Shown piece after piece: positions 7,494 through 14,596 of a DNA stretch of 35,573 bases (position 1 is its first letter; each line of letters begins with the position of its first letter). The stretch lies in assembly GCA_030425145.1 (NCBI GenBank), contig JAUHVK010000038.1, positions 1 through 35,573 on the forward strand. Reading direction: 5' to 3'. The position numbers and the translations under genes were made by a program. The DNA is from Alphaproteobacteria bacterium. GTDB lineage: Bacteria > Pseudomonadota > Alphaproteobacteria > Rhodobacterales > Rhodobacteraceae. Below the pieces are notes generated by a model. The model was not told where the DNA came from and ran no database searches. It saw only the letters and a list, made by a program, of their open reading frames with translations.

Positions 7494-8630
7494 TTGCGAA
7501 TCTTCTGGCCGACAAACATGCGATCCGTCCTGAATCACTTAAGTGCCTTCGCTCCGGCGCTCCCCGTACCCGCACGCAACGAGATTTTGCGGGCCTCAGC
7601 GGGCATCATCATCGGCTGCGGGTTGTGTACTATCATCGTTGATTTACTACCCGAACTTTTCGGTACTCCAATGATGTTGATTGCGCCTATCGGCGCATCT
7701 GCCGTGCTGATATTTGCAGTGCCCAATGCTCCGCTGGCTCAGCCCTGGTCCGCCATCACAGGAAATGTTGTTTCGGCGGTCGTTGCCATACTTGTGTTGA
7801 AAACAGTGCCAGACATTGCCGCTCCAGCCATTGCGGTTGGGGGTGCGACACTTGCAATGTTGCTGACCCGCTCGCTGCACCCTCCCGGGGGCGCGGTTGC
7901 CCTGCTCACAACACTCGAACATGAGACTGTTCTGGAAATCGGATTTTGGTTTGCGCTGATTCCAGTAGGCGTGTTGACGGCAGCGCTGGTCATCGGCGGC
8001 ATATTCTTTAACCGGCTTACCGGCAGGCACTATCCTTTCCGACACTCGGCAACGGCAGAAAATATGCAGGTTCCGGAATCAAGGCTTGGCCTCTCAAACG
8101 ACGAGATTTCCGATTTGCTGCGGCGGTTTAATCAGGCGCCAAACATTGGTGCCGTGGACCTTGGTCGTTTGCTTGAATCGGCGGAGCGCGAGGCTGCAAC
8201 TCACCGGTTTGATGGGGTCACCTGCGCAGAAATCATGACTGAAGACCTGATTTTCGTTGCTCCGGAAACTTCCATTGCTGGCGTTGCGCAAAAATTCCGT
8301 AGATGCGCGATAAAAAGCCTACCGGTTCTCGGTGGATCAGGAAAACTCCTGGGTGTGATCCTGCAATTCGACGTTATCGATGGGCTGATGAATTCCCGGC
8401 TTGCGCTTCGTCGCCACAGTCATAAGTGCCTGACGGCCTTAGACATCATGCGCCCGGCGGGCAATACGGTTCCGCCCGATATGCCGGTCGGGCACCTGCT
8501 CAACAGACTGGCAGTTCAAGGCGTCGAATTTGTGCCCGTTACAGAAGGTGACAGATTGGTCGGAATCATTACAAGGTCAGACATTGTGAACCTGCTGCTT
8601 GCAGGGTCCCGGCAACGCCAGGCGGCTTAA
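7494..8630 (+). CDS. HPP-family membrane protein with C-terminal CBS pair
   Basis: A 378-residue protein. Residues about 30-185 hold four or five membrane segments of the HPP family, including the family-naming motif in LTRSLHPPGGAVALLTTLEHE and the earlier MLIAPIGASAVLIFAVPNAPLAQPWSAITGN. Residues about 240-375 are two CBS domains (CAEIMTEDLIFVAPETSIAGVAQKF; DIMRPAGNTVPPDMPVGHLLNRLAVQG), which usually bind adenine nucleotides and gate transport. HPP proteins of cyanobacteria and chloroplasts have been linked to nitrite transport. Start is uncertain: TTG 7494 has a weak AGG upstream; ATG 7518 has none. It sits just after the nnrS/MOSC relic, which fits a nitrogen-oxide role. Confidence 0.85.
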   Translation: MRIFWPTNMRSVLNHLSAFAPALPVPARNEILRASAGIIIGCGLCTIIVDLLPELFGTPMMLIAPIGASAVLIFAVPNAPLAQPWSAITGNVVSAVVAILVLKTVPDIAAPAIAVGGATLAMLLTRSLHPPGGAVALLTTLEHETVLEIGFWFALIPVGVLTAALVIGGIFFNRLTGRHYPFRHSATAENMQVPESRLGLSNDEISDLLRRFNQAPNIGAVDLGRLLESAEREAATHRFDGVTCAEIMTEDLIFVAPETSIAGVAQKFRRCAIKSLPVLGGSGKLLGVILQFDVIDGLMNSRLALRRHSHKCLTALDIMRPAGNTVPPDMPVGHLLNRLAVQGVEFVPVTEGDRLVGIITRSDIVNLLLAGSRQRQAA

Positions 8631-8827
8631 CGTTTCGGAATGTCCAGACCGGGCCTAATCCTACCGTATCAAGACGTTTCTGGATCCGCGTGAGTTCGTT
8701 TTTTCGCTGTGCTAAGAAATGCGCCGGTTGCACATCCGTGCCCTGACGTCCGAAGCCGAGAGGTCGGACGCATCGGCAAGCGAACTAGCATCACTCACGA
8801 GCGCTTATGCACCTCGTTCAACCAGAT

Positions 8828-9061
8828 TTACGGCTTGTTTTGCCAATAACCATTGGCGGCGGCGACCGTTGCGAAATGCGTCGCGACGACTTGGCTCGCG
8901 GCGATCAGGGCGTTGGAGTCTTGAGCATATTCGGGTCGCAGCCGGTCGCGGACATCCGCGTCGGGCTGGGTCAGCTTCACGGCCACGCGCGCGAGCTTGA
9001 CAGCGAGGTCATAACCTTCTTCCGGTGTGTCAGTCTTCAGCGTCGGGAGCCAGCTTGCCAT
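8828..9061 (-). CDS. Small hypothetical protein at the end of the cbb3 operon (77 aa)
   Basis: The start is ATG 9061, preceded by AGGAAAAG. The reading overlaps the 3' end of ccoS by 32 bases in another frame, so translation is probably coupled. The product (MASWLPTLKTDTPEEGYDLAVKLARVAVKL..., ending ...ANGYWQNKP) is soluble, helical and has no cysteines or membrane segment. I do not recognise the family. It is the last gene of the minus-strand operon that starts at the NsrR-like gene. The 197 bases between it and the HPP gene show nothing assignable. Confidence 0.55.
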   Translation of the reverse strand: MASWLPTLKTDTPEEGYDLAVKLARVAVKLTQPDADVRDRLRPEYAQDSNALIAASQVVATHFATVAAANGYWQNKP

Positions 9062-9221
9062 AATCTTTTCCTTCCGGATTCGGTTGGGTTTCAGGTGGGA
9101 TAATGCGCCATGCGGCGCCATCGGGGTCGTCGAACTGGTCGTTGCGAACCGCCCAGAAAAACGCCGCAAGCCCGACGAGGCCCATCCCTATTGACAGGGG
9201 GACGAGCACCAGGAGGCTCAT
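9030..9221 (-). CDS. ccoS: CcoS, cbb3-type cytochrome oxidase assembly protein
   Basis: A 63-residue protein with one N-terminal membrane segment (LVLVPLSIGMGLVGLAAFFWAVR) followed by the highly conserved CcoS signature NDQFDDPDGAAWRII and a short charged tail. CcoS is needed to complete the high-spin haem/copper centre of cbb3 oxidases. Its start (9221) overlaps the end of the DUF2189-type gene by 4 bases. The usual partners ccoG, ccoH and the copper ATPase ccoI are not beside it, so this operon must borrow them from elsewhere in the genome. Confidence 0.93.
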   Translation of the reverse strand: MSLLVLVPLSIGMGLVGLAAFFWAVRNDQFDDPDGAAWRIIPPETQPNPEGKDYGKLAPDAED

Positions 9222-10015
9222 GCATCATCTCCGGCGATCGCCCGGAAAGCGTACCAAGTACCATGGCCGAGAACGGGGAAAATGACGATCAGTCCGATCA
9301 GTCCGGTCAGGGCCGAGAGGGCCAGCCCGGCGATGACGATGACACCCCATGCCAGCATCGGTCGCAGGTTTTGCACCGTCATGGCAAAGCTGAGCCCCAT
9401 CGCGGTCAGCGCGTCGGTTTTCCGGGACACGAGCATCGGCACGGAAAAGACGCTGATCGCAAAGGCGAAGGCTGCGAACAGCCCGCCCACCAGCGTGCCT
9501 GTCGCGATCAGCGCCCATCCCCGCAGCGTTGTGAACGCATCGGCCAGCGCATCCACGGCTCCGGGAAATGGTTTCAGGCCGAAGAAAAGCGCGTAGAGAA
9601 GATCCGCCGCCCTCAGCCAGAACAGGATCAGAAGGCCGAGCAGCAGCCCGGCATAGGCCAGTTGTGCGCCCGATGCCGGGCGGAAAGAGATCATCTCCAA
9701 CAATGCCGTCTTCTTTCCGACTGCTCGGCGGCGGCTCTTTTCGTAGAGCCCGATAGCCAGGAACGGACCGATGATGAGAAAACCCGAAACCGCCGGCAGC
9801 GCCAAATAGAGAAGCCCGCTGGCGTAAAGCGTCCAAAGCACGCCGTAGGAAAACACGATCAGGAACAAGCCGTAGGCGAGGCTCGGCCCCGGGTCCGCCC
9901 GCAGGTCGCGCCAGCCGGCGGCCAGCCAGCCTGTGGCGGCCCGCGCCGGCAGATGGCGGGCGTAGGGCGATGCCGGCCGGTCCGGCTTTCGGGTCGCGGG
10001 TAGGGGTTCCAGCAT
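9218..10015 (-). CDS. DUF2189-type inner-membrane protein in the cbb3 operon
   Basis: A 265-residue membrane protein with about six hydrophobic segments. ATG 10015 is preferred because GAGGAG lies upstream; the open frame to 10237 would overlap ccoP. The pattern FLIIGPFLAIGLYEKSRRR and VFPVLGHGTWYAFRAI resembles the DUF2189 family of integral membrane proteins, for which I know no assigned function. It lies between a 52-residue membrane ORF and ccoS. DUF2189 genes are seen near respiratory and NO-related genes in alphaproteobacteria, so a role in oxidase assembly or NO tolerance is an inference. Confidence 0.8.
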   Translation of the reverse strand: MLEPLPATRKPDRPASPYARHLPARAATGWLAAGWRDLRADPGPSLAYGLFLIVFSYGVLWTLYASGLLYLALPAVSGFLIIGPFLAIGLYEKSRRRAVGKKTALLEMISFRPASGAQLAYAGLLLGLLILFWLRAADLLYALFFGLKPFPGAVDALADAFTTLRGWALIATGTLVGGLFAAFAFAISVFSVPMLVSRKTDALTAMGLSFAMTVQNLRPMLAWGVIVIAGLALSALTGLIGLIVIFPVLGHGTWYAFRAIAGDDA

Positions 10016-10029
10016 GGCCGCTCTCCTCT

Positions 10030-10188
10030 TCAGCAGGCGTGTTTGGCCGGTGTGGCGTTGGCCACCGCCATGCAGTCGGACTGCGAGCGCAACGCCACCG
10101 CAAGCATATGCGCATTGGCGGCGACAATTATCGTCGTCGCCATGATCGCCGCGGAAATGGCCAGGGTTCTCTGGGCTCGGGCGGTCAT
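10030..10188 (-). CDS. Small membrane protein after ccoP (52 aa)
   Basis: ATG 10188 overlaps the ccoP stop codon (ATGA), with GGAGGCGG just upstream inside ccoP; the stop is TGA at 10030-10032. The 52-residue product has a basic N-terminus (MTARAQRTLAISAAIMATT), one hydrophobic stretch of about 20 residues, and two C-terminal cysteines (SDCMAV and the final KHAC). This makes a single-span or exported peptide with a possible Cys pair on the periplasmic side. Similar small ORFs occur after ccoP in some operons but I recognise no named family. Confidence 0.6.
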   Translation of the reverse strand: MTARAQRTLAISAAIMATTIIVAANAHMLAVALRSQSDCMAVANATPAKHAC

Positions 10189-11102
10189 TGCGCCGCCTCC
10201 GCGCCCCTCTGACCCAAGGCCACCACATAAAGCGCAAGCAGGTTGATTTCCGCGTCCGACAGGCGGCCGGTCCAGGCGGGCATCACGCCATGACGACCAA
10301 GTTTCAGGGTTTCCATGACCGTCCCCTCATCCTGCCCGTAGATGACCGATCCGTCGGTCAGCGACGGCGCGCCGATCCCCTCAAGGCCACCCGCGCCGCC
10401 ATCGCCGTGACAGGAGGCGCAGTTTTCGGCAAAGAGCGTCGCGCCGGAACTGTCGACATCGGCACGTCCCGACGGCAATTCCGAGACATATTGCGCCAGC
10501 GCGGTGCGGTCGGCGCGTTCCATCCAGTCGAAGGCCGGCATCTCGGCAATGCGCGTGTCCGGGTGGTCGGCATTGATCCCGACGTGGAGCGTTTCAGCGA
10601 TGGCCGCAGGATCGCCGCCCCACAGCCAGTGATCATCGGCAAGCACCGGATAGCCCGGCCCGCCCTGCCCCGCGTCGCCGTGGCAGGCCGCGCAATTGTC
10701 GGAAAAGAGCCGCTCGGCCGCGGGCAGCGCCCGTGCCATCAGATCGGCATCGGATTGCAGCGCCGCGAAATCACCGTCACCGAAGCGCGAAAGCCAGTCC
10801 TGCCGGCCGGCCGACAGTTCCTGGAACCCTTCGAGCGCCTGCTGACCCTGATCCAGCCCCAGCAGCCCGCGCGTGTAGTCCCGCCCCAGCGGCCAGGCGG
10901 GCAACAGGATCCAGGCGATCACCGAATAAGTGACGGCCAGGATCAGCGCCCAGATGACGATCTTGGGAAAGGCCGTGTTCAGCTCGGTGATCCCGCCCCA
11001 GTCGTGACCTGTGGTCTCATAGCCGGTGACCGGGTCGACCTTGCGGTTGCCGGTATGCGGGTCGGCGCCGGGCAGCTGCCTCGGATCAGTCGGATTACTC
11101 AT
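10185..11102 (-). CDS. ccoP: CcoP, cbb3-type cytochrome c oxidase subunit III (dihaem)
   Basis: A 305-residue dihaem cytochrome c anchored by a membrane helix at about residues 45-70. The N-terminal cytoplasmic part carries the CcoP signature (VDPVTGYETTGHDWGGITELN). Two c-type haem sites are visible: CAACH at 137-141 and CASCH at 228-232, each followed by a later Met ligand region (AEMPAFDWM; GVMPAWTGRL). CcoP passes electrons from cytochrome c to CcoO/CcoN. Its start overlaps the end of ccoQ by 8 bases. Confidence 0.96.
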   Translation of the reverse strand: MSNPTDPRQLPGADPHTGNRKVDPVTGYETTGHDWGGITELNTAFPKIVIWALILAVTYSVIAWILLPAWPLGRDYTRGLLGLDQGQQALEGFQELSAGRQDWLSRFGDGDFAALQSDADLMARALPAAERLFSDNCAACHGDAGQGGPGYPVLADDHWLWGGDPAAIAETLHVGINADHPDTRIAEMPAFDWMERADRTALAQYVSELPSGRADVDSSGATLFAENCASCHGDGGAGGLEGIGAPSLTDGSVIYGQDEGTVMETLKLGRHGVMPAWTGRLSDAEINLLALYVVALGQRGAEAAQ

Positions 11103-11256
11103 CGCCGTCCTGCTTCTCTAGAATGGACCGGGCCGCGGCGTCATACGCGCCGCGGCGCGACGGGTTATAGGCCCAGATCACCACGATGACGAAAAACCCC
11201 ATCAGCCAGATCAGGCCGACCGTCTTGGACAGGTAGACAAGCAGATCGTGGGTCAT
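11095..11256 (-). CDS. ccoQ: CcoQ, small cbb3 oxidase subunit (53 aa)
   Basis: The reading from ATG 11256 to TAA 11095-11097 gives 53 residues with a single membrane helix (VGLIWLMGFFVIVVIWAYN) followed by PSRRGAYDAAARSILEKQD. This matches the CcoQ pattern, a one-helix protein with a WAY(x)P(x)R boundary and a short charged cytoplasmic tail. CcoQ stabilises the assembled oxidase. It overlaps the end of ccoO by 4 bases (ATGA) and ccoP by 8, so the three are translationally coupled. Confidence 0.92.
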   Translation of the reverse strand: MTHDLLVYLSKTVGLIWLMGFFVIVVIWAYNPSRRGAYDAAARSILEKQDGDE

Positions 11257-11981
11257 TGGCCGCCCTCCGCCAGAACCTCGTAGGGCGTATCGGTCAGCGT
11301 TCCGAGTGACTGGAGATAGGCCACTACCGCATCCAGTTCAGAAAGCATCGACGTATCGCCGTCGAAGTCGCGTATCGCGACCCCCTCGCCGTAGCGCTCG
11401 ATGACGCCCTCGGCGCCATCACTGTCCGGATTGCTCTGGGCCTGCGCATCGGCGCTGGCGGCCTGGATCATCGCCTCGTCATAGGGCACGCCCAGACGGG
11501 CCAGCGTCGCGAGCGAATCGCGCAACAGCCCGGTATCGAGCGGCCGGTCCAGCCACGGATAGGCCGGCATGATCGAGGCCGGCACCACGCTGCGCGGATC
11601 GATCAGGTGCTGCACGTGCCAGTCGTCTGAATATTTTCCCCCCAGCCGCGCCAGGTCGGGGCCGGTGCGCTTGGAGCCCCAGAGCATCGGATGGTTGTAG
11701 GCACTCTCGGAGGCCAGCGAATAGGGCCCGTAGCGGTCCAACTCGTCGGCGAGGCTGCGTACCATCTGGCTGTGGCAGGCATAGCAGCCCTCGCGGATAT
11801 AGATCTCGCGGCCTGCCAGCTCCAGCGGCGTGTGCGGCCGCAGGTCGTCGGGAAGTTCGACCGTCTCGTCGATGGTGAAGAGCGGCGCGATCTCCACGAT
11901 CCCGCCGATCGAGGCCGCGAAGATGATCGCCGCGACCAGCCCCATCGAGACCTTTTCCAGATTGTAATGCAGCTTGAGCAT
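11253..11981 (-). CDS. ccoO: CcoO, cbb3-type cytochrome c oxidase subunit II (monohaem)
   Basis: A 242-residue monohaem cytochrome c. One N-terminal membrane helix (about residues 10-33) is followed by the haem-binding CYACH at 66-70 within EGCYACHSQMVRSLADELDRYGPYS, a segment typical of CcoO, and by SIMPAYPWL with the axial methionine. The length fits the family. The start is ATG 11981; ccoN ends only 4 bases upstream. It would relay electrons from CcoP to the CcoN catalytic centre. Confidence 0.96.
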   Translation of the reverse strand: MLKLHYNLEKVSMGLVAAIIFAASIGGIVEIAPLFTIDETVELPDDLRPHTPLELAGREIYIREGCYACHSQMVRSLADELDRYGPYSLASESAYNHPMLWGSKRTGPDLARLGGKYSDDWHVQHLIDPRSVVPASIMPAYPWLDRPLDTGLLRDSLATLARLGVPYDEAMIQAASADAQAQSNPDSDGAEGVIERYGEGVAIRDFDGDTSMLSELDAVVAYLQSLGTLTDTPYEVLAEGGQ

Positions 11982-11985
11982 GGGG

Positions 11986-13611
11986 TCACTCCGCCGGTTG
12001 CGGGGCGAGCGGCCGATCCGTGACCTCCCCCCCGGTCGTGCGCATTGTGGCGCGGCAGTTCCAGACGCAGATCACCGTGCCCGCCAGGAACATCGCGCCG
12101 CCGATGGTGCGCAGCAGGTAATAGGGCGCCATCGCCTCGACCGATTGCACGAAACTGTAGGAAAGCGCGCCGTTCTCGTCATAGGCCCGCCACATCAGCC
12201 CCTGGGTGATGCCCGCGTTCCACATCGACACGACGTAGACCAGCGTGCCGCCGACGGCGAGCCAAAAATGCCACTCAACCGCGCGCGGCGAGGCCATCGC
12301 CTCGCGCCCCGAAAGCTGCGGCACCAGCGTGTAGATAGCGCCGAAGACGATCATCGCCACCCAGCCCAGCGTGCCGGAATGAACATGCCCGACCGTCCAG
12401 TCGGTATAGTGGCTCAGCGAGTTGACCGGCCGGATGGCCAGGAACGAGCCCTCGAAGGTCGACAGCCCGTAGAACACCGCCGCCACGAACATGAAGCGCA
12501 GCGTGGCGTCGTCGCGCACCTTGTGCCAGGCCCCGTTCAGCGTGGCGATGGCATTGCCCGCCGAGGCCCAGGAAGGCACCAGCAAGATGACCGAGAAGGT
12601 CATGCCCAGCGTCTGCGCCCAATAGGGCAGCGCTGTGTAATGCAGGTGGTGGGAGCCGACCCAGATATAGAAGAAAACGATACCCCAAAAGCTGACGATG
12701 GAGAGGCGATAGGACCAGATCGGCCGACCCGACCGCACCGGCAGGAAATAGTAGAGCATGCCCAGGAACCCGGAGGTCAGAAAGAAGGCCACCGCGTTGT
12801 GGCCGTACCACCATTGCACCATGGCATCCTGAACCCCCGACCAGACCGGAAAGCTTTCAGCGGTGGTCCACCGGACCGGCAATGCCAGGTTGTTGACGAT
12901 ATGCAGCATCGCCACCACTAGGATGAAGGCCAGATAATACCAGTTGGCGACATATATATGTGGCTCGGCCCGACGGGCGAGCGTTCGGATATAGAGTGCG
13001 AAATAGGTCACCCAGACCACGACCAGCCACAGATCGGCATACCACTCGGCCTCGGCATATTCCTTGGACTGCGTGCTGCCCATCATGTAGCCGGTGACGG
13101 CCCAGAGGCAGAAGAGATTGAAACCCAGAAGTACGAACCACGGGCTGATATTGTCGGCCAGTCGCGCCCGTGAGGTGCGTTGCAGGACATGGAAAGACGT
13201 GGCGATCAGCGCGTTGCCGCCGAACCCGAAGATGATACCGGTCGTATGCACCGGGCGCAGCCGGCCAAAGCTGGTCCAGGGCCAGGGCGGCGTCGCCTCG
13301 GGCAAATAGAGCAGCCCCGCGACCCAGACACCGACTCCCATGCCGATCATCGCCCAGACCAGCGTCATCACGATCCCGAAGCGCGTCGGCGCATCATAGT
13401 AGCGGCTCGACCGGTCCTGCTGTGGTTCGGGGTCGAAAAGCGCACCGCCAAGAACAAAGACCAGCCCGAACCCAAGCGCCAGCGCCATGAAACCGTGCGC
13501 CGCCATCACGCCATGTCGAGCGGAGGCGGCCATCACGAAACCAAGCAGAGCCAGCAGGACCGCCAACCAAAACCCAATCTTGCGCTCAGAGATGCTCAAT
13601 GTTTGCGTCAA
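11986..13611 (-). CDS. ccoN: CcoN, cbb3-type cytochrome c oxidase catalytic subunit (divergent)
   Basis: A 541-residue, 12- to 14-span haem-copper oxidase subunit. Family landmarks are present: RPVHTTGIIFGFGGNALIATSFHVLQRT (haem ligand His), VQWWYGHNAVAFFLTSGFLGMLYYFLP (CuB His and cross-linking Tyr), SHHLHYTALPYWAQTLGM (CuB His pair), STFEGSF (proton-channel Glu) and HYTDWTVGHVHSGTLGWVAM (haem ligands). Several usually conserved positions differ from canonical CcoN as I recall it: RLSIVSFW instead of RLSIVHFW, and LVPSWASAGNAI instead of MPSWGGMINGL. This points to a secondary, divergent cbb3 type. Proteins of this family reduce O2 with high affinity and some reduce NO. It starts 19 bases after the NsrR-like gene. 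Confidence 0.95.
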   Translation of the reverse strand: MTQTLSISERKIGFWLAVLLALLGFVMAASARHGVMAAHGFMALALGFGLVFVLGGALFDPEPQQDRSSRYYDAPTRFGIVMTLVWAMIGMGVGVWVAGLLYLPEATPPWPWTSFGRLRPVHTTGIIFGFGGNALIATSFHVLQRTSRARLADNISPWFVLLGFNLFCLWAVTGYMMGSTQSKEYAEAEWYADLWLVVVWVTYFALYIRTLARRAEPHIYVANWYYLAFILVVAMLHIVNNLALPVRWTTAESFPVWSGVQDAMVQWWYGHNAVAFFLTSGFLGMLYYFLPVRSGRPIWSYRLSIVSFWGIVFFYIWVGSHHLHYTALPYWAQTLGMTFSVILLVPSWASAGNAIATLNGAWHKVRDDATLRFMFVAAVFYGLSTFEGSFLAIRPVNSLSHYTDWTVGHVHSGTLGWVAMIVFGAIYTLVPQLSGREAMASPRAVEWHFWLAVGGTLVYVVSMWNAGITQGLMWRAYDENGALSYSFVQSVEAMAPYYLLRTIGGAMFLAGTVICVWNCRATMRTTGGEVTDRPLAPQPAE

Positions 13612-13630
13612 TATTCTTTGCCTCGCCCAA

Positions 13631-14047
13631 TCATGCCGCTGACTGAACCGGAAGTGCGATATCCGCGAGTGTAGACCGGTTCAGATCTTCCAGAAAACGT
13701 GTCTCGGCCTGTCGCAACCGCGACCTGAGGCGGCAGCAGCCGTCTATCGTGCAATCACCGCCGTCCACATCGAAACACTCCACCAACGCCTGACCTTGCT
13801 CAAGCAACCGCACGACCTCTCCGAGCCGCACCTCGGCAGGATTGTTGCAGAGCATTGCTCCGCCCCCTCCGCCACGCCGGGTTTCGACGATCCCTCCGCG
13901 AACCAATTGCTGCATGATCTTTGTCAGATGGTTGCGGGACAGCCCGAATTCCTCGGCGAGTTCGGCGGTTGAAAAGGCGCTTTCAGGCGCGCTGGCCATA
14001 CGCATCAGCATGCGCAGGCCATAATCGGTGAAGGATGTCAGACGCAT
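13631..14047 (-). CDS. nsrR: NsrR-like Rrf2-family NO-sensing regulator, copy 1
   Basis: A 138-residue Rrf2 protein with an N-terminal winged helix (MRLTSFTDYGLRMLMRMA; LAEEFGLSRNHLTKIMQQLVRGGIVETRRGG) and Cys 91, 99, 104 and 105 in ECF...GGDCTIDGCCRLR, matching the NsrR cluster-ligand region. An extra Cys at 67 is absent from the other copy. NsrR loses DNA binding when NO nitrosylates its iron-sulfur cluster. It is the first gene of the minus-strand ccoNOQP operon and faces the NO-detoxification operon across an 84-base promoter gap, the position of a shared local regulator. RirA or IscR identity is less likely given the neighbours. Confidence 0.87.
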   Translation of the reverse strand: MRLTSFTDYGLRMLMRMASAPESAFSTAELAEEFGLSRNHLTKIMQQLVRGGIVETRRGGGGGAMLCNNPAEVRLGEVVRLLEQGQALVECFDVDGGDCTIDGCCRLRSRLRQAETRFLEDLNRSTLADIALPVQSAA

Positions 14048-14064
14048 GGGACCTCAACAGTTTG

Positions 14065-14087
14065 AATAGGTATTTACAATACCTATT
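14065..14087. promoter_or_regulatory. Perfect inverted repeat in the nsrR/globin promoter
   Basis: AATAGGTATT (14065-14074) and AATACCTATT (14078-14087) are exact reverse complements separated by TAC. They lie in the middle of the 84-base gap between the divergent starts at 14047 and 14132. A second, weaker symmetry, AGATGTAAATCT, follows at 14091-14102. Length and dyad fit an Rrf2-family operator (about 23 bases, two 10-11 base arms). Part of the site is kept at the other NsrR-like gene (4238-4258). The sequence is not the enterobacterial NsrR consensus, so binding by NsrR is an inference. Confidence 0.65.
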
Positions 14088-14131
14088 AACAGATGTAAAT
14101 CTGAAATCAAGCCTTAGCCATAGGTACACCC

Positions 14132-14581
14132 ATGTCATCCCATGACCCCAAAATCGTTTCTGCTCGCCCGGAGTTGACAGCCGCCCTCACGGCGCGGACC
14201 GGACTGGACGATGATATCCTGACCGACCTCGTACATTCCTTCTATGCCAGGGTGCGCGCCGACGAGCTGCTTGGCCCGATCTTCGAGGCAAAGGTTTCCG
14301 ATTGGACGGCGCATCTGGAACGGATGGTCGACTTCTGGTCGTCCGTGGCGCTGATGACGGGGCGCTATCACGGCGCTCCTGTACTGGCCCACACCCCGTT
14401 GCCGATCAGTACGACGCATTTCAACCGCTGGCTCGCGATCTTCCGCGAGGCCGCGCAGCAGGTCTGCACGCCCGCTGGTGCCGCACATGTGATCGAGCGC
14501 GCCGAACGTATCGCGCGTTCCCTGAACATGGCCGTCGCACAGGCGAGGTCTGCTCAGGACGCTGTACCACTTCTTCGCTAA
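14132..14581 (+). CDS. Group III truncated haemoglobin
   Basis: A 149-residue globin. The truncated group III pattern is clear: DLVHSFYARVRADELLGPIF for the A-B region, MVDFWSSVALMTGRYHGAPVLAHTPLPI, then THFNRWLAIF with the proximal haem histidine at about residue 96. Group III globins bind O2 and NO; several are tied to NO protection. It is the first gene of the plus-strand operon, with the inverted repeat 45 to 67 bases upstream. The start ATG 14132 has only a weak AGG before it. No flavin reductase domain is attached, so an electron donor must come from elsewhere. Confidence 0.9.
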   Translation: MSSHDPKIVSARPELTAALTARTGLDDDILTDLVHSFYARVRADELLGPIFEAKVSDWTAHLERMVDFWSSVALMTGRYHGAPVLAHTPLPISTTHFNRWLAIFREAAQQVCTPAGAAHVIERAERIARSLNMAVAQARSAQDAVPLLR

Positions 14582-14596
14582 TGAAAGGATGGCCCG

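Noticed and set aside
9110-10003. Long plus-strand open frame opposite the DUF2189 gene
   Set aside because: It is antisense to a gene with clear membrane segments and a good ribosome-binding site. The product is low-complexity Arg/Pro/Gln, as expected of a shadow in GC-rich DNA.
10188-11189. 333-codon plus-strand open frame opposite ccoP
   Set aside because: ccoP on the other strand has two CxxCH sites and the CcoP signature; this frame is a shadow.
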